This document shows positions 1 to 11,439 of a stretch of DNA of 64,000 nucleotides, in pieces. The notes beneath the pieces were generated by a model. That model did no database searches, had not been told where the DNA came from, and saw nothing but the letters and a program-made list of their open reading frames with translations. Each line of letters starts with the position of its first letter. The stretch's first letter is position 1. The position numbers and the translations under genes were made by a program. Origin of the DNA: Chlorocebus sabaeus (Eukaryota > Chordata > Mammalia > Primates > Cercopithecidae); the NCBI RefSeq assembly GCF_047675955.1, contig NC_132915.1, forward strand, positions 11,155,766-11,219,765. Reading direction: 5' to 3'.

Positions 1-189
1 CAAAAAGAGATGCGAATCTGTGTTTTGTTTGCTGCACCAAAGAATTTTATCTATCAAAACTTTCTAATCTTATAAACTTTCTAATCTTATATTTTACACA
101 TATGCAATATAATGCATACATCAGAATGTTTAAAATACTTTCAAATGTAATTGTTTAAATAAGATATAGTTAAAATACATGTTGTATCA
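1..189. other. AT-rich unassigned sequence
   Basis: AT-rich DNA with no open frame of note and no repeat that I recognise. Confidence 0.5.
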
Positions 190-600
190 ATCAGGATAGG
201 TTAGGCTATGCAGCAGTAACAAATGGTCTCTGAAATCTGGATGGCTTAACATGCACAAGTTTGTTTCTCACTCTGCTGTATCTTCAGAGGTATGACAGGG
301 AGAGGAGTTTTGCTTTATAGAAATCAGGCCCTATGATGTCAAGCATCTCCAGACCCCACAGGAAGAGAAGAGACAGCTATTAAGGGTCACACACCAACTC
401 TTCCATGCCTTAGCCCTGAAATGATATATGCCATTTCCACTTGCAGCCCATTGGTCAGAGCTAGTCACATGATCTGCTTAACCACAGGGGGCTGGGCATG
501 GGGGACAGTTGATGGCGTGTGTGTTGAGTTCCATCACCTCTGCCACGCACATTTGTTCATTCCCTCCTGGAACCACTCTCTATCATGACATTTCACAACT
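190..600 (-). mobile_element. Old LTR-type interspersed repeat, probably MaLR/MLT-like, antisense
   Basis: The segment opens with a GCAGTAACAAA block followed by GGCTTAAC, and later has CCATTGGTCAGAGCTAGTCAC and a run of CACAGGGGGC. I know this order from a common mammalian repeat whose minus strand ends like a MaLR LTR. A second, more decayed copy with the same order of blocks lies at about 9005-9330. The family name is uncertain. The sequence is strongly diverged and has no coding content. Confidence 0.4.
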
Positions 601-948
601 ACCAAAGGGGTGGATTCTTTGCCTAATGAAGAGTCATCCCCAAAGAAAAGACGTTTCCCTTCCCCTGGAGTCTTGAGAGACATGGGGTGGTGGGTAAAGG
701 CTATGGAAGAAAAACCAAATACTTGGTATGGAATTGCCGCTGGCATCCCTGCTACCTTAGCAGACAGGAATTCCAAAAATAAAATAAAGAGCAAAATGCT
801 GTCACCACTGGGTTTAAAACTTACCAGGAAAGTCATCAACCCCTACCAGTCAAACCCCGACTACTGGCTAAGAGGCCTCTTTGATCGTCTAGGCCTCCAT
901 GTACCTCTCAGTTAGGTGATACAGGATTGGGAGGCTTTTTTGCTGTTC
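601..948. other. Unassigned segment with a 101-codon open frame on each strand
   Basis: Positions 610-915 (+) hold an ATG-started 101-codon frame, and 534-839 (-) holds another of the same length. The plus-strand product would be basic and rich in Trp, Lys and Leu (residues near the start read MDSLPNEESSPKKRR). I recognise no family, signal peptide or conserved motif. Two opposite overlapping frames of equal length argue for chance. An Alu follows directly. Confidence 0.3.
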
Positions 949-1236
949 TTTTTTTGAGATGGAATCTTGCTGTGTTGCCCAGGCTGGAACACAGTGGCAT
1001 GATCTCGACTCATTGCAACTTCCACCTCCTGGATTTGAGCGATTCTCCTACCTCAGCTTCCTGAGTAGCTGGGACTACAGGCACGTGCCACCATGCCCAG
1101 CTAATTTTTTGTATTTTTCGTAAAGACAGGGTTTCTCCATGTTAGCTGAGATGGTCTTGATCTCCTGACCTCGTGATCTGCCTGCCTTGGCCTCCCAAAG
1201 TGCTGGGATTACAGGCGTAAGTCACCGCACCTGGCC
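949..1236 (-). mobile_element. Alu element (AluSc/AluY type), antisense
   Basis: A poly(T) start leads into GAGATGGAATCTTGC, then CCCAGGCTGGA, AGTAGCTGGGACTACAGG, GTATTTTTCGTAAAGAC and finally CACCGCACCTGGCC, which is a full dimeric Alu read backwards. The CTCGTGATCTGCC block fits the Sc/Y groups rather than Sx. Several CpG positions are mutated. Confidence 0.95.
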
Positions 1237-3899
1237 ATTCCCTAACAGGTTTGACCACAGGCCAGAGTCTACAGAGGACAGGCAGGCTCAGGAGCCGGCA
1301 GGGAGCTGCTGAGGCTAGAGAAGCTGTTGGTCCAATCTTCACATCAGGAGAGCTCTGATTTTGTCTGTGTTGTCATTTCTAGCTAGGGATAGCATACAAT
1401 TCCAGAAATAGACCAAGTAGATTGAACATTTAAAACATATCATAAGGTGTTTTTAAAGACCCATTTGTAGGTGTTTCTTCATTTTTTAAAATACTGGAAA
1501 CCTTTAAAAATGGGAAGTTTGAAACCTCAAAAACCTCTGGACCTCTGCGATTTTAACTAGGGATAGATACTCCAGTGAGTTAGTTGGCAAAATTCATTGC
1601 AAATACATGTGGCATCGGCCACCTGGAGATGAGCTGCTCTCATTCAATACCGCCGCACACTCATGAACAAACTCACCTCAGCAGGGGGATCAACCACAAC
1701 AGAGAAAGGCAGGGAGATTTAACCACGGTGCAGACCTTCAAATACAGGTTTCCACCCCGATGGCTTGTACTCAGCCTTCAGCACCTCCAGGGGTGGTGGG
1801 GAGATGGCAGCGACGAATGGGAGCTCTGGCTGCCAAAACTTTACAGTACAATGTAGAGAAGTTTGTCGGATTTGGGGGATTGAGAAAACACAGGATTCAG
1901 CCAGTGTGAAGACTCTATTGCCTTTCATTGCTAGAAGGGTGGCCCCTAGGGGTGGAGGTCTGGCCCAAGGCCCACTCAAGTCCCATCACCTGAACAAATA
2001 TCTCCGTCACATCGACGTCACTGGAGAAAACAGCTGAGGTTCAGCTAAAGCATCTGCTAATGAATCGTTTACATGGTGTCAGTTTTCCCGCTGGGGGAGT
2101 CCATCCTGTACTCTGACACTATTTTTCTTAAATAAAAAAAGAAAACTCAGAGAGGTATTTAGGTTAACTGACTAAGGCAGCACAGTTGGCTCAGTCAGCT
2201 TAAAGAGACCTCAGTGATCACCAGCTCCAAATAATCTCAGAGCCAGCCTCTGCATCCTCCTCCTCCGAAGGACAGATAGATGCAAACCAAAGGCTAAGTC
2301 CTCTGAGTATCGAAACCACTGCTGCCCTTGATAGGGAGATGCAAAGATGAGCTGTCTCCAAAGGTTCCCAACTAGGTGACAAGCAGGGGAAGACTCTGCC
2401 TGGCCTTCGGGTAGGGCTGGGGAGGCTTAATGGGAAACTGGGTGTTCTCTGTGCCTCATCCCAGGGATGCCTGGGAACTTAGGGAGGTGTGGGAGCCCAG
2501 GCCACAGGTGTGTGGCATAAGTGTAGACATGATGAACCTGGGCCAACTTCAGCAAAGGCTAAAGTGAAAATGGGTTTTGCAGGCAATTGCTTTGCTTTCT
2601 TCTGCCAGTGGCAACTTGTGTTTTAAACTGCATTTTGCGTTAACGTATGGAAAATGGGTTGAGTTTCTTGTACAAGGGAGCGGACAGGGCCAGTTTCAGG
2701 CTATTTTCGAAGCTAAGAAAACACTTACTTGAGCTTTCTAAAAGGTATTTTTACCCCAACTTTTAAAGGTGTGTCAGTTAAAAGCATTTAATAAGTGCCT
2801 GATTGGGCATAGCTGTAGATACATTATGTAACAGAGGGTTCACAGGCACAGATTTATGAAGCTTATTATCTGGCATCAATGAAACCAATATGGTGTATGC
2901 TTTGCAAATCTGAAAAAGTTCAAGAAAGTCTTAGATGGTAAATTTATGATAGATGATGTCTCTTGCCTTAGAAGAATTCTTTCATAGTTATATACTCAGT
3001 CATCTCCTTTATAGGCACTGTACTCTCTAATTCTTTCCTTTCTTACAGCTTAACAATTTCTTACACTTCAGAAAATTATCCAAGAAATGTTGAGGCTGTG
3101 CTTCTATATTTAGAAGCACTGGAAAACACTACTTTTGGAAACTTGGGGATTTGTTTGTGTTTGGGAAATAATGTACATCTGAACAACTCCTGTAGTTGTG
3201 TTTCTCTGGGTTACATCACCCCTAGAAGAACTAATTTGAAATATACAAAGTAAAGAAAGCAATGCCAGGTTGAAGTTTATCCAAGCGAATGATGAGGTTA
3301 ATACAGGGTCAGACTCTTCTGCAAATCCCTCAGCTTCCGTGACATCATCCTCCAGGATATGGACAAACCATGTGACCTGTTACTTATCGCTGACCAGCAA
3401 ATGGACTCTTGCCAGTAGATTCTTCAAAACCTTCTTTCTCTTGCAGCATTGTTCCATTCCAATGAATTTATACAGATTATGTCTATTAGAACAAAGAGTT
3501 GGAGCCATTCATTAAAAACCACGAGGCTCAGAATAATGATGCTAACTCATCTGCTTGAGTTGGGATTCTCTGTAGCAGTGAACATAGAAGAAGATCAGAA
3601 AGAACATATTTCTATTTTTTAAAGACACATGGATATACATCTCTGGGCCTGTGCAGTTTACTTAGCATCTGCATGCTTTCTAAAGTAAAGTACATAAGCC
3701 AACAGTATAGTTACTGCCAAACAAGCTCTCAAATTCCTGTATTTATACTAAAAGGAAGCAAAATTCTAGGCAAAAAGAAGAAGAAATTGTTTATAAAGAT
3801 CTAATCAGAGAAAAAAACTTACTCATTGGGAAGGTATGCAAACTCATTCTAAAATAATAAACCAATGTTAGGCGCTATGATTTTATATTTTTCTTTAGC
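1237..3899. other. Unassigned, mostly single-copy sequence
   Basis: No Alu or L1 is visible in these 2.7 kb. Around 2110-2200 there is a faint MIR-like stretch (AAACTCAGAGAGGT then a loosely matching GTTAACTGACTAAGGCAGCACAG). Open frames at 1584-1856, 1765-2037 (+) and 1719-1979 (-) overlap one another and match no family I know. Nothing supports a gene. Confidence 0.4.
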
Positions 3900-4435
3900 A
3901 AATATATTATGAGCACTTCTTATATGTCAGGCACTGTGACAGGTGCTATAGATACTACAGTAAGCAAGGCAAACTTGGCTTTGCTCTTGGAGTAGTGACA
4001 ATAAATGAATTTGAATAAAAGGACGTATTAATAAAAGAATTACAAATTGCAATAAGTGCTACAAAGGAAACTAACAAAGGACTGACTTAGAGCCCGGCAT
4101 GTTATCAGAAAAGGCCCCTCTGAGGATGTCATACTTCAGCAGAGGTCTGGAGTATGAGGAGGGGAAGAGGGCAGAGCGTTTCCAAGCAGAAGAGCAGCTC
4201 AGTCAGAGACTCAGAGGCAGGGAATCATTGTGCACATTTGAGAAACTAAAAGAAGGCCAGCATGGCTGAGCTTGAGTGATCAAAGGTGAGAATGAGGTAA
4301 AGTGCAGTTAGAGATGAGCAGGGCCTGGATTGTCAGAGCTTTCCACACCACTGTGGATTGTGGATTTTACTCCATGTGCAATTAGAAGGGTTGTAACTAG
4401 CAATCATGATAGGACCTGGCTTACATCATTAGATT
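3900..4435 (-). mobile_element. L2 LINE fragment, 3' portion, antisense
   Basis: The segment opens with GAGCACTTCTTATATGTCAGG followed by a GTGCTATAGATAC block. This is the reverse of the L2 3' end (GTATCC...CCTGGCAC...GTGCTCAATAAAT). Further on, CCCCTCTGAGGATGTCATA, GAGCGTTTCCAAGCAG and TGGATTTTACTCC correspond to upstream L2 sequence. It is heavily decayed with no usable reading frame. A longer copy of the same family lies at 7485-8740. Confidence 0.75.
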
Positions 4436-4474
4436 ATGCTGAATGCTGTGCGGAGAATGGGTGGAGGGTAGGGG

Positions 4475-4850
4475 TTTTTGTTCATTTTCTGTCACTATAA
4501 CTCAATACTTAAGACTGGGCATTTATAAAGAAAAAAAAAATATGTCTTACAGTTGTGGAAGCTGGGAAGTCCAAGACTTAGTAGCTGCATCTGGAGAGGA
4601 CCTTCTTGCTGGTGAGGACTCCCTGCAGAGTCCTGAGGTGGTGCAAAGCATCACATGGTGAGGGAGCTCACGAGAGACAGCCAAATTGGCTTTTGTAACA
4701 GATCCACTCTCATGATAACTAACTAATTCCCTCCATAACCCACTAATTTATTAATCTGTGACTAGATTAATCCATCCATGAGGGCCCACATGACCCAATC
4801 ACTTCTTAAAGGCTCCACTTCATAATATTGTTACACTGGGAAATCAATAG
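4475..4850 (-). mobile_element. MaLR LTR (MLT1 type), antisense
   Basis: It shows the reversed order of MLT1 blocks: CACTATAACTCAATACTTAAG, ACTGGGCATTTATAAAGAAA, TTACAGTTGTGGAAGCTGG, GATAACTAACTAATTCCCTCC, GATTAATCCATCCATGAGGGC and CTTAAAGGCTCCACTTC. The polyadenylation region is expected on the minus strand at the left end. No internal provirus is attached, so it is a solo LTR. Confidence 0.75.
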
Positions 4851-5034
4851 TGAGCTGTGCCCTGCTGTCCCTGGCAGTGATTCACTTACCATGAGGGAAA
4901 ACTGTTTTACAGGAGAAAACACATTTACTTTGGTTCTTTCACTGAAGGCAGTTCTTTAGTTGATATTCTGCTGTATTTATTGGTATGTGTTGGGACCCTA
5001 CCAGCTTACCTGCTGGAAGACCCACGGTACCTGA

Positions 5035-5435
<401 letters not shown>

Positions 5436-5579
5436 TTCATGCTCAATTTCCTCTTCCATCTTCTCCATTCTATACTGTAGGGTCTTTTGTGCCCAAGACA
5501 AACTACCCAAGAGGAGGCCACCTCCCTGTCTCTACCTTCCCTCATTCCGGTGACAGCAAGCACATAGGTTATTTACCTT

Positions 5580-5601
5580 AAAAAAAAAAAAAAAAAAAAA
5601 A
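5580..5601. repeat. Poly(A) tract
   Basis: About 22 uninterrupted A residues with no recognisable retroelement body upstream. Confidence 0.8.
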
Positions 5602-6149
5602 GCATACCTTTTTTTAATGACCAAAATTAGTGTCTACTGTAAATAAAGTAGAAAATGCATATAAGTTTAAAGAAAAAAAAAACAAAAGTAGCCATATTTC
5701 CAGAACCCCAATATTATCACTATTAATCTCTTGGGTAAGATTTTTCCAGACCTTTCTCTATGAATACTAATTTATATATGTTTTGTTTCATTTTTCTTCA
5801 CTTTTCATTCTCTTCTCTCCCCTCACTCACCCTGTTCCTGGAGCCTGGTCATACTGAAGGGGCCTTCATGGGCAACTCAAAACAGGAAAGGAAATCAAAT
5901 CATTTAGCTCACCAAGCCAGAGAGCTGAAAGGAGGAAGAGGTCACTCAGGTGGTATGCAAGCTCCAGATGGTCTCGGCCATGTCCCCACCCCCAGGGATG
6001 GAATGATGAGGACAACCACTTTTCCCAACTCCTGGTCCCTGCATGCCTGGGAGGAGCTGAACAGCTGGCAACCAGCATCAAAGAAGAAAAATTGGGACTT
6101 ACAGAAAGAGCCAGGACCAACCGTTACTGGGTATGGTTTATGAGCACTT
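5602..6149. other. Unassigned segment
   Basis: The open frames at 5760-6143 (+, 127 codons) and 5866-6120 (-) overlap and have no recognisable product. The plus frame has a hydrophobic start that comes from a T-rich tract. No repeat family is recognised. Confidence 0.35.
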
Positions 6150-6265
6150 CCCAGCTTACATGCTTATTCCACCTAATCTTCATAATTATAGGCATCACTA
6201 CAATTGCTATTCCCATTTCACTGGTGAAAAAACTGAGGCTTAAAGAGGTTGAATATTCAGAGACC
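6150..6265 (-). mobile_element. MIR SINE fragment, antisense
   Basis: CACCTAATCTTCATAATTAT, then CCCATTTCACTGGTGAAAAAAC and GAGGCTTAAAGAGGTTGAAT follow the MIR core read backwards (genomic order ATTTTACAGATGAGGAAACTG then AGAGGTTAAG). Old and diverged. Confidence 0.65.
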
Positions 6266-6474
6266 AAGGGAAGGGAAAAGCAAAATGAGAGTCAAAGGGT
6301 TCAGAGCTCGCTTCTCCTAGGGGAAGGGCTCCAGCAATTCTAGAAGACTCCACTTCCAAGGAGGAGCTATGGTCCAGTTCCAAAGACTCAGAGAATAACT
6401 CTCTAGTCCCCACACCCTTGGATAATTAAATTCTCTAAAGCTTGGTTCCCTCACTGACAACTCAAACTAATAAA

Positions 6475-6595
6475 GCACCATTTGGTTGTGAGACCTAAAT
6501 AAGATTGTGCATGTGAAGGGTTGTTCACACTGCCTGGCCAGGGGCAAGCACCCAAGAAGTGGGCACTGTCATCATTGTTATTATTGCAGTACTGC
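6475..6595 (+). mobile_element. MIR SINE fragment, sense
   Basis: TGAGACCTAAATAAGATTGTGCATGTGAA, then CTGCCTGGCCAGGGGCAAGC and a TTATTATTG stretch follow the 3' part of MIR. Weak but in the right order. Confidence 0.5.
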
Positions 6596-7484
6596 CAATG
6601 ATTTTTCTAAAATGTTTTAATATATACAGAGCATTGCCTTGGACAGATTATCTTAATTTGTTTATTTAATCCCCTGTTATGGGAAACGTAGCTCGTTCAC
6701 AAATTCTTTACCATAACTTCTTTTAATTATCATAGGGAGAGGAAGCAGGGGATGTTGCAAATACAAAAGTGGGAAAGGAACCTGGTTTATTGCATCCTAT
6801 GAAGTTGGGGGCTTTTTCTTAGGGAGGCCCCTCTGCTTTGATGACTGAGGAGAGTTCACCAACCTCCACCTGATCTCACATAAATGCAAGAGGAATCTAC
6901 ACCCCGCACGCTGAAGCAGGCCTGCCCACAGCATTTGTAGGCTTAGAAAACAGTCCCAATGGAGGTCACACATAAATACTTAGAATGTAGAAACCAAACT
7001 CACAAACTGCCTGATACATAATCTTCTATCCTCCTGCCTTCATCATGACCTAGAAGGCCAACTTCCAACATGGAATTTGCAGATTTCTTGTAGTTCCATG
7101 TTGAAACTGGCACCTAGGGTTGTGAACATTGGACTGCCCTTGAGAGGACAGACGTGGGGAAAGATCCTATGTAGGCCGTGGAAGTGGGTTTGAGGTCCTT
7201 GCACAGGGAATTCTGGAGTCTATAAAGGAGGTACTCTAGAAAGGATTTCTGGAAGGATCATATCACCTTCTAGACTGCACTCTGGGAGGACACATCCCTT
7301 TTGCCCCTTGATCCTATGGGGAGCAGCAAGCCCAGAGAAGGGTCAGAGTAAGGCCCTATAAAGCAACAGGCCCAGGATAGAGGTTGTTTTTGTTCAGGTC
7401 TAAGTAAAGGCAGAACTTCTTAGGTGAAGCCCTGTGTTCTAGCTGTTAAATGTCTAGACTACTATAGGGAATTGACCTCAAGTA
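6596..7484. other. Unassigned segment
   Basis: About 0.9 kb of ordinary base composition. No Alu, L1, LTR or convincing open frame is seen. Confidence 0.4.
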
Positions 7485-8740
7485 GGTACTTCCTTTCATT
7501 CATTCATCTTCCGACAAGTATTATTTTGATCAACTACATGCTAGGTAGGGATACAACAGTGAAAAGACAAAGTTCTTGCTTTCATGACACAGATTCTTAC
7601 TCCACATAATGATAATTACACAGATAAATAATACTGCTACTTCAGAAGATGATGAGCATGGTGAGGCCATGGCCGTGGAAGCAGGGCAATCAGAGAGAGT
7701 GGGGATCCACAGCCTGATTTACTTTGAGTGTGGCCTCTTTGAGATCTCTTTGAGAAGGTGACATTTGACTCAAGACCTAAACATCAAGAAGGATCCAGTC
7801 ATGTAAAGTCCTGAGGGCACAGGGAATAACAAGCGCAAAGGCCCTGAGGCAGGAGAAAGCTTGTAGTGTTAGAGAAGCCAAAAGAAAGCCAATGGACTTG
7901 AGTCCAGCGACCAAAGGGAAACGGGCAAGAGATGAGGAAAGAGAGGCAACCAACACTAGGTCAAGGTATATAACTATACTTTATGGCAGATTATTATTTA
8001 AAGTGTCATGAAAAGCCACTAGATATCCAGTGACCTGATTTATGTTATTGAATAATACCCCATGCTGCTATGTAAAGAACAAGGCAAGGAAATAGTGGCT
8101 GAAAGCAGGCACACCACACGGGAGGCCTAGTCCCTGTGAGATTTCGTAATGTCTGAATGAGTCGGTAGCTGCAAAGGTGGGAAGACATGGAAAATTCAGG
8201 ATATATGTTTTGGAGCTAGAGTTGAGAGGACTTCGTGATGGATTAGATATGGAAGGTAAGGTAAGGAGGGGAATCACAGATGAGGCCTAGATTCAGATCT
8301 GCTCAACTGAGTTGTGAGTGGCGTCATTAACAGAGATATGGCATAGGAGTCTTCTGAGAAAGACAGAAGGAGGGGGTGTGGGTAAATCAGTGGCTCCTTA
8401 TGGGCATGCTAAGTTTTTAATGTCTACGGGAGTAGAGCTATCAGGGAAGCAACTGAATACATGGGTCCTCTGGGCTCCTGATCAGAAATAGAGATGCGAA
8501 GATGGGAATCGTCTGCATAGGGATGGTGTTTAAAGCCTTGGACCGGGGGAACCACCTGGGGTGCCAAGAGAAGGAGTTCTAGGATATAACTCTGGGGGGT
8601 GCCCTAAAGTTCAGATATGGAGAAGAGAGGGAGAAGTCAGCAGGAACTCGAGGATTCCCCCATGAAGTAGAAAGGAAGCCAGGAGAGGACAAAGACATAG
8701 AAACCAAGAGAACTTGGAGACTGACTAAGAAGTTTTCATC
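7485..8740 (-). mobile_element. L2 LINE, about 1.25 kb of ORF2 3' part plus 3' end, antisense
   Basis: The left edge has the reversed L2 terminus (CATTCATTCATCTTC, TACATGCTAGGTAGGGATAC). GTGACATTTGACTCAAGACC, AAGCGCAAAGGCCCTGAGGCAGGAG and ATCGTCTGCATAGGGATGG follow in L2 order. Near 8590-8670 the minus strand still resembles the L2 reverse-transcriptase stretch around the conserved GVPQGS-like region, here decayed to residues YLNFRAPPRV. Many frameshifts and stops make it a fossil. Length is well above the typical L2 remnant. Confidence 0.78.
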
Positions 8741-9004
8741 TGCAAGTGTCTGTGTCCTCCTAGAGGGATGGTTGTCTCTGCCTTGTGCCAAAAGAGGCAG
8801 AGGAAATGGTGCCAATACCTCATTACCTCTGGGAAAAGAATCTCAGGATGGTCACATTTCAGGGTTAAGAATAGGTTATGAGTAGCAAACCTTGGCCAAA
8901 GCACCATTTTGCGGCCTTCTGAGAAATAGAAGCTGGCTCATATGAACAAAATGCTGACGGTGAAGGGGCTTGACAATCAAGGGTCATGGGTGCACCATTC
9001 AGAA
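8741..9004. other. Unassigned segment
   Basis: No repeat or gene signal recognised. It may continue the L2 copy in very decayed form. Confidence 0.3.
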
Positions 9005-9330
9005 TGGGCCAGGCTCTGCTGCAGGAACAGATGAACGCTTGAATCTCAGTAGCATGATACAATAAAGCCTTATTTCTTGATTGCATCAAAGTCTAAAGGG
9101 ATTCAGACCGATGTCCTCCATCCTGTAGGCTTTTGGAGCACATGCTTTTTGAGATTGCTAAGGTAGGAAAAGGAAGGGAGGGAGGAAACAAATGCCCTCT
9201 TAGCTGGGAAGATATACACAGTGCTCCCACTTCAATTGACTAGGACAAGTCACATGACCCCATCTAATTGCAAGGGAGGCTGGAAAATGGAGAGAGGCAC
9301 AGGGAATATCCAGGAAGCAGGAATCATCTC
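9005..9330 (-). mobile_element. Old LTR-type repeat, second copy of the 190-600 family, antisense
   Basis: CTGCTGCAGGAACAGATGAAC and TTATTTCTTGATTGCATC are followed by CAATTGACTAGGACAAGTCAC and CTAATTGCAAGGGAGGCTGG. These blocks mirror those at 190-600 (GCAGCAGTAACAAA, TTTGTTTCTCAC, CATTGGTCAGAGCTAGTCAC, CACAGGGGGCTGGG). The internal part is mostly lost. Family name uncertain. Confidence 0.4.
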
Positions 9331-9724
9331 TGCCACAATGGGCCACACACAAAATTAAAGGGAGGAAATCAATCTTTAAACTCTTCCTATCTGAAATCCC
9401 ATGCCACTCTTTCTTTTCACCCTTTCTTTGCAAATGTAAGCTCCTACCCTGCCTCATTCCCTCAGAACTTGGCCGTCCATCACTTGAGAATCAGTAGCAC
9501 CAGAAGAAGACACTGCTTCTTTGGGAATCCATTAGTATCTATTAAAATGCAAAACAAGTCTGTGCAATAACAGTACTTCTGGCCCAGTAGCAGGAAGAGT
9601 GAGGTGCCAACATAAATTATACATTTATCCAATTTGTGTAATAATGATGCTTCCTTTCACTGGGTGCTCATTGTGTATTGCCACTTATTGTTTTTTATTG
9701 TTATTACTATTTTTTTTTTTTTAG
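9331..9724. other. Unassigned segment with short poly(T)
   Basis: No repeat recognised, apart from a run of T at about 9710-9721. The small frame at 9268-9570 has no recognisable product. Confidence 0.35.
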
Positions 9725-9945
9725 AAAATAGCACAGTCACGTCAAATCCCAAGTCTGAGACTTAGTGACCTTGAGCAAGTTACCTAACCTCTCAATCCTT
9801 CTATTTGCTCAACCATTTAAAATAAAGATAGTAACGCCACCTCCCTTGCAGGCTTGAAGAAGATAAGAAATGACAGATGCAAGGTTCAAGTCATAAGACA
9901 GGTGCTCAAAACACAACAGCAAAAGCAGCACTGTTATAATAAAGA
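9725..9945 (+). mobile_element. MIR SINE, sense
   Basis: AGACTTAGTGACCTTGAGCAAG, TTACCTAACCTCTCAATCCTT and a TTTAAAATAAAGATAGTAACG block are followed by CTTGCAGGCTTGAAGAAGATAAG. This is the standard MIR order (GTGACCTTGGGCAAG, TAACCTCTCTGTGCC, AAAATGGGGATAATA, GGGTTGTTGTGAGGATTAAA). Confidence 0.75.
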
Positions 9946-10970
9946 GCTGTTCGAACAGAAAGACTAAGAATTACGGTTTTAGGGAACCAGGGTGGGAAAC
10001 CCAGCTTGTCCACTGGACACTCTTTCCTGAGAGAAAGACAGAAGCTGGCAGAAGAGAAAAAGGAAGTCAAGTAATTTCACAGGAGCCCTTTGAAAGGTTT
10101 GAGGCCTTGTTCCAGGTCTGGAGTGCAGCTGTGTGCACAGCCTGCAGAAACCACAAAGCAACCAGAAGCCCACACTAAATGGCCCTTCCATGGAGGGACT
10201 ATAGGTTGCATCTCTATACTGTTTTCCCTCTAGCGAGATTCAATTCCCCTCTGAATCCGTGCTTGGCAACCCAACAATGTTTTCATCCAAGGGAAGAGGT
10301 GGGTGGCATGCTAAGAATATTGACACAGCAGTGGCTTAATTAAATCTTTAGCTGGAAAAACACAGCTAATAGGTGGAGCCTTCCCTGGTGTCCCTCTCTG
10401 AGCAGCCAGCTTGCGGGGAGTCTGAGCTCTCGCCATCCATCCCCTGGTACCAGTGCTGGAGTTAATACCATCACTCTTGCCATGACCTCACTTTCAAAGG
10501 TGCTGAAGTGTTGTTTGAAAACACAACCCAGATCTTGAAATCAGACACCTTCGGTGGAGAAACTCCCAGGGTGGACATTCTGGGTGTGACCTTAGGCCAA
10601 GCAGAGACTCGGATGAAGTGATTCACAGTGTAGTGAGCTATGAGTTGCAATAGGAGCTGGAACAGAGGTGGCAGAGGAACCCTGGGAGACAGAGGACTCA
10701 CATTCTTGCCTCCCCAAGTCACCCACAGGCTGGCACCTGATCTTTCCTGTTAGACTGCATCTCCAGGTCACTTCAAGTTGAGCAATTCTGGGATCCCATA
10801 CCAAGGGACAAGGAGGAAAACCAGCAGAAGAGGCCATCAGACCTTTATTTGATACAAGCCTCCAAAGTTTCCATTTCTTCCTCCTTCAATACCAACACCA
10901 AGCATATTTCCCAATTCCTGTCATTTTTTCATGATATTTAATGTTTCTTAAGCATTTTTGACGTCCCAGA
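9946..10970. other. Unassigned, mostly single-copy sequence
   Basis: About 1 kb without recognisable repeats. Around 10335-10375 a compact AT/GC-mixed patch (TTAATTAAATC then CACAGCTAATAGG) looks like ordinary non-coding single-copy DNA. Overlapping small frames at 10471-10837 (-) carry no known motif. Confidence 0.35.
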
Positions 10971-11328
10971 CCTGCACTGTCCAATAGGGCAGTTGTTAGC
11001 TACACTTGGCTGTGCAGTGCTTAAAATGTGACTGGTTGAATTGCAATGTAAGAACAAAACACATACCAGATTCTGAAGTTTTTAGTTTTTAAAAAGAGTG
11101 TAAAATACCTTATTAATAATTGTTTACATTGATTACACATTAGAATGATAATATTTTGTTGTTAAATATATATATACTGTTGTGTTTATATATAGCAAAC
11201 ATATACGGAAAGTTAAGTGAAATATTATTGAAGTTAATTTCACCATTTGTTGGCATTTTTAAATTGTGGCTATTAGGAATTTAAGATTGCTTGTGCGGCT
11301 CACATGATGTTTCCATTGGACAGGCTGT
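10971..11328 (-). mobile_element. MER3-like hAT-Charlie non-autonomous DNA transposon, antisense
   Basis: It starts with GCACTGTCCAATAGGGCAG and ends with TTTCCATTGGACAGGCTGTG, which are imperfect inverted termini around CTGTCCAATA. Internal blocks TGACTGGTTGAATTGCAATG, ATTAATAATTGTTTACATTG and GAATGATAATATTTTG follow the order I remember for MER3 read backwards. Length (about 358 bp) exceeds MER3 because of an AT-rich expansion near 11165-11200. It has no coding capacity. Confidence 0.7.
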
Positions 11329-11329
11329 G

Positions 11330-11430
11330 GTGTTAGACTGTGCCAAGTGCTTTTCATATATCATCTCATCTAACCTTCAAACAGCAACCCTGAGGTCATC
11401 TGCATTTTACAGATGGGACCCTGCCCGAGG
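11330..11430 (-). mobile_element. MIR SINE fragment, antisense
   Basis: GTGCCAAGTGCTTTTCATAT, ATCATCTCATCTAACCTTC, ACAGCAACCCTGAGGTCATC and TTTTACAGATGGGACC match the reversed MIR 3' half. Confidence 0.75.
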
Positions 11431-11439
11431 CCCCATGCT

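Noticed and set aside
1750..1860. Possible exon near GGTGGTGGGGAGATGGCAGC
   Set aside because: Short frames overlap on both strands, no convincing splice sites with coding potential were found, and I recognise no protein.
5580..5601. Poly(A) as the end of a processed pseudogene
   Set aside because: No coding-like or transcript-like sequence lies on its 5' side. No flanking duplication was found.
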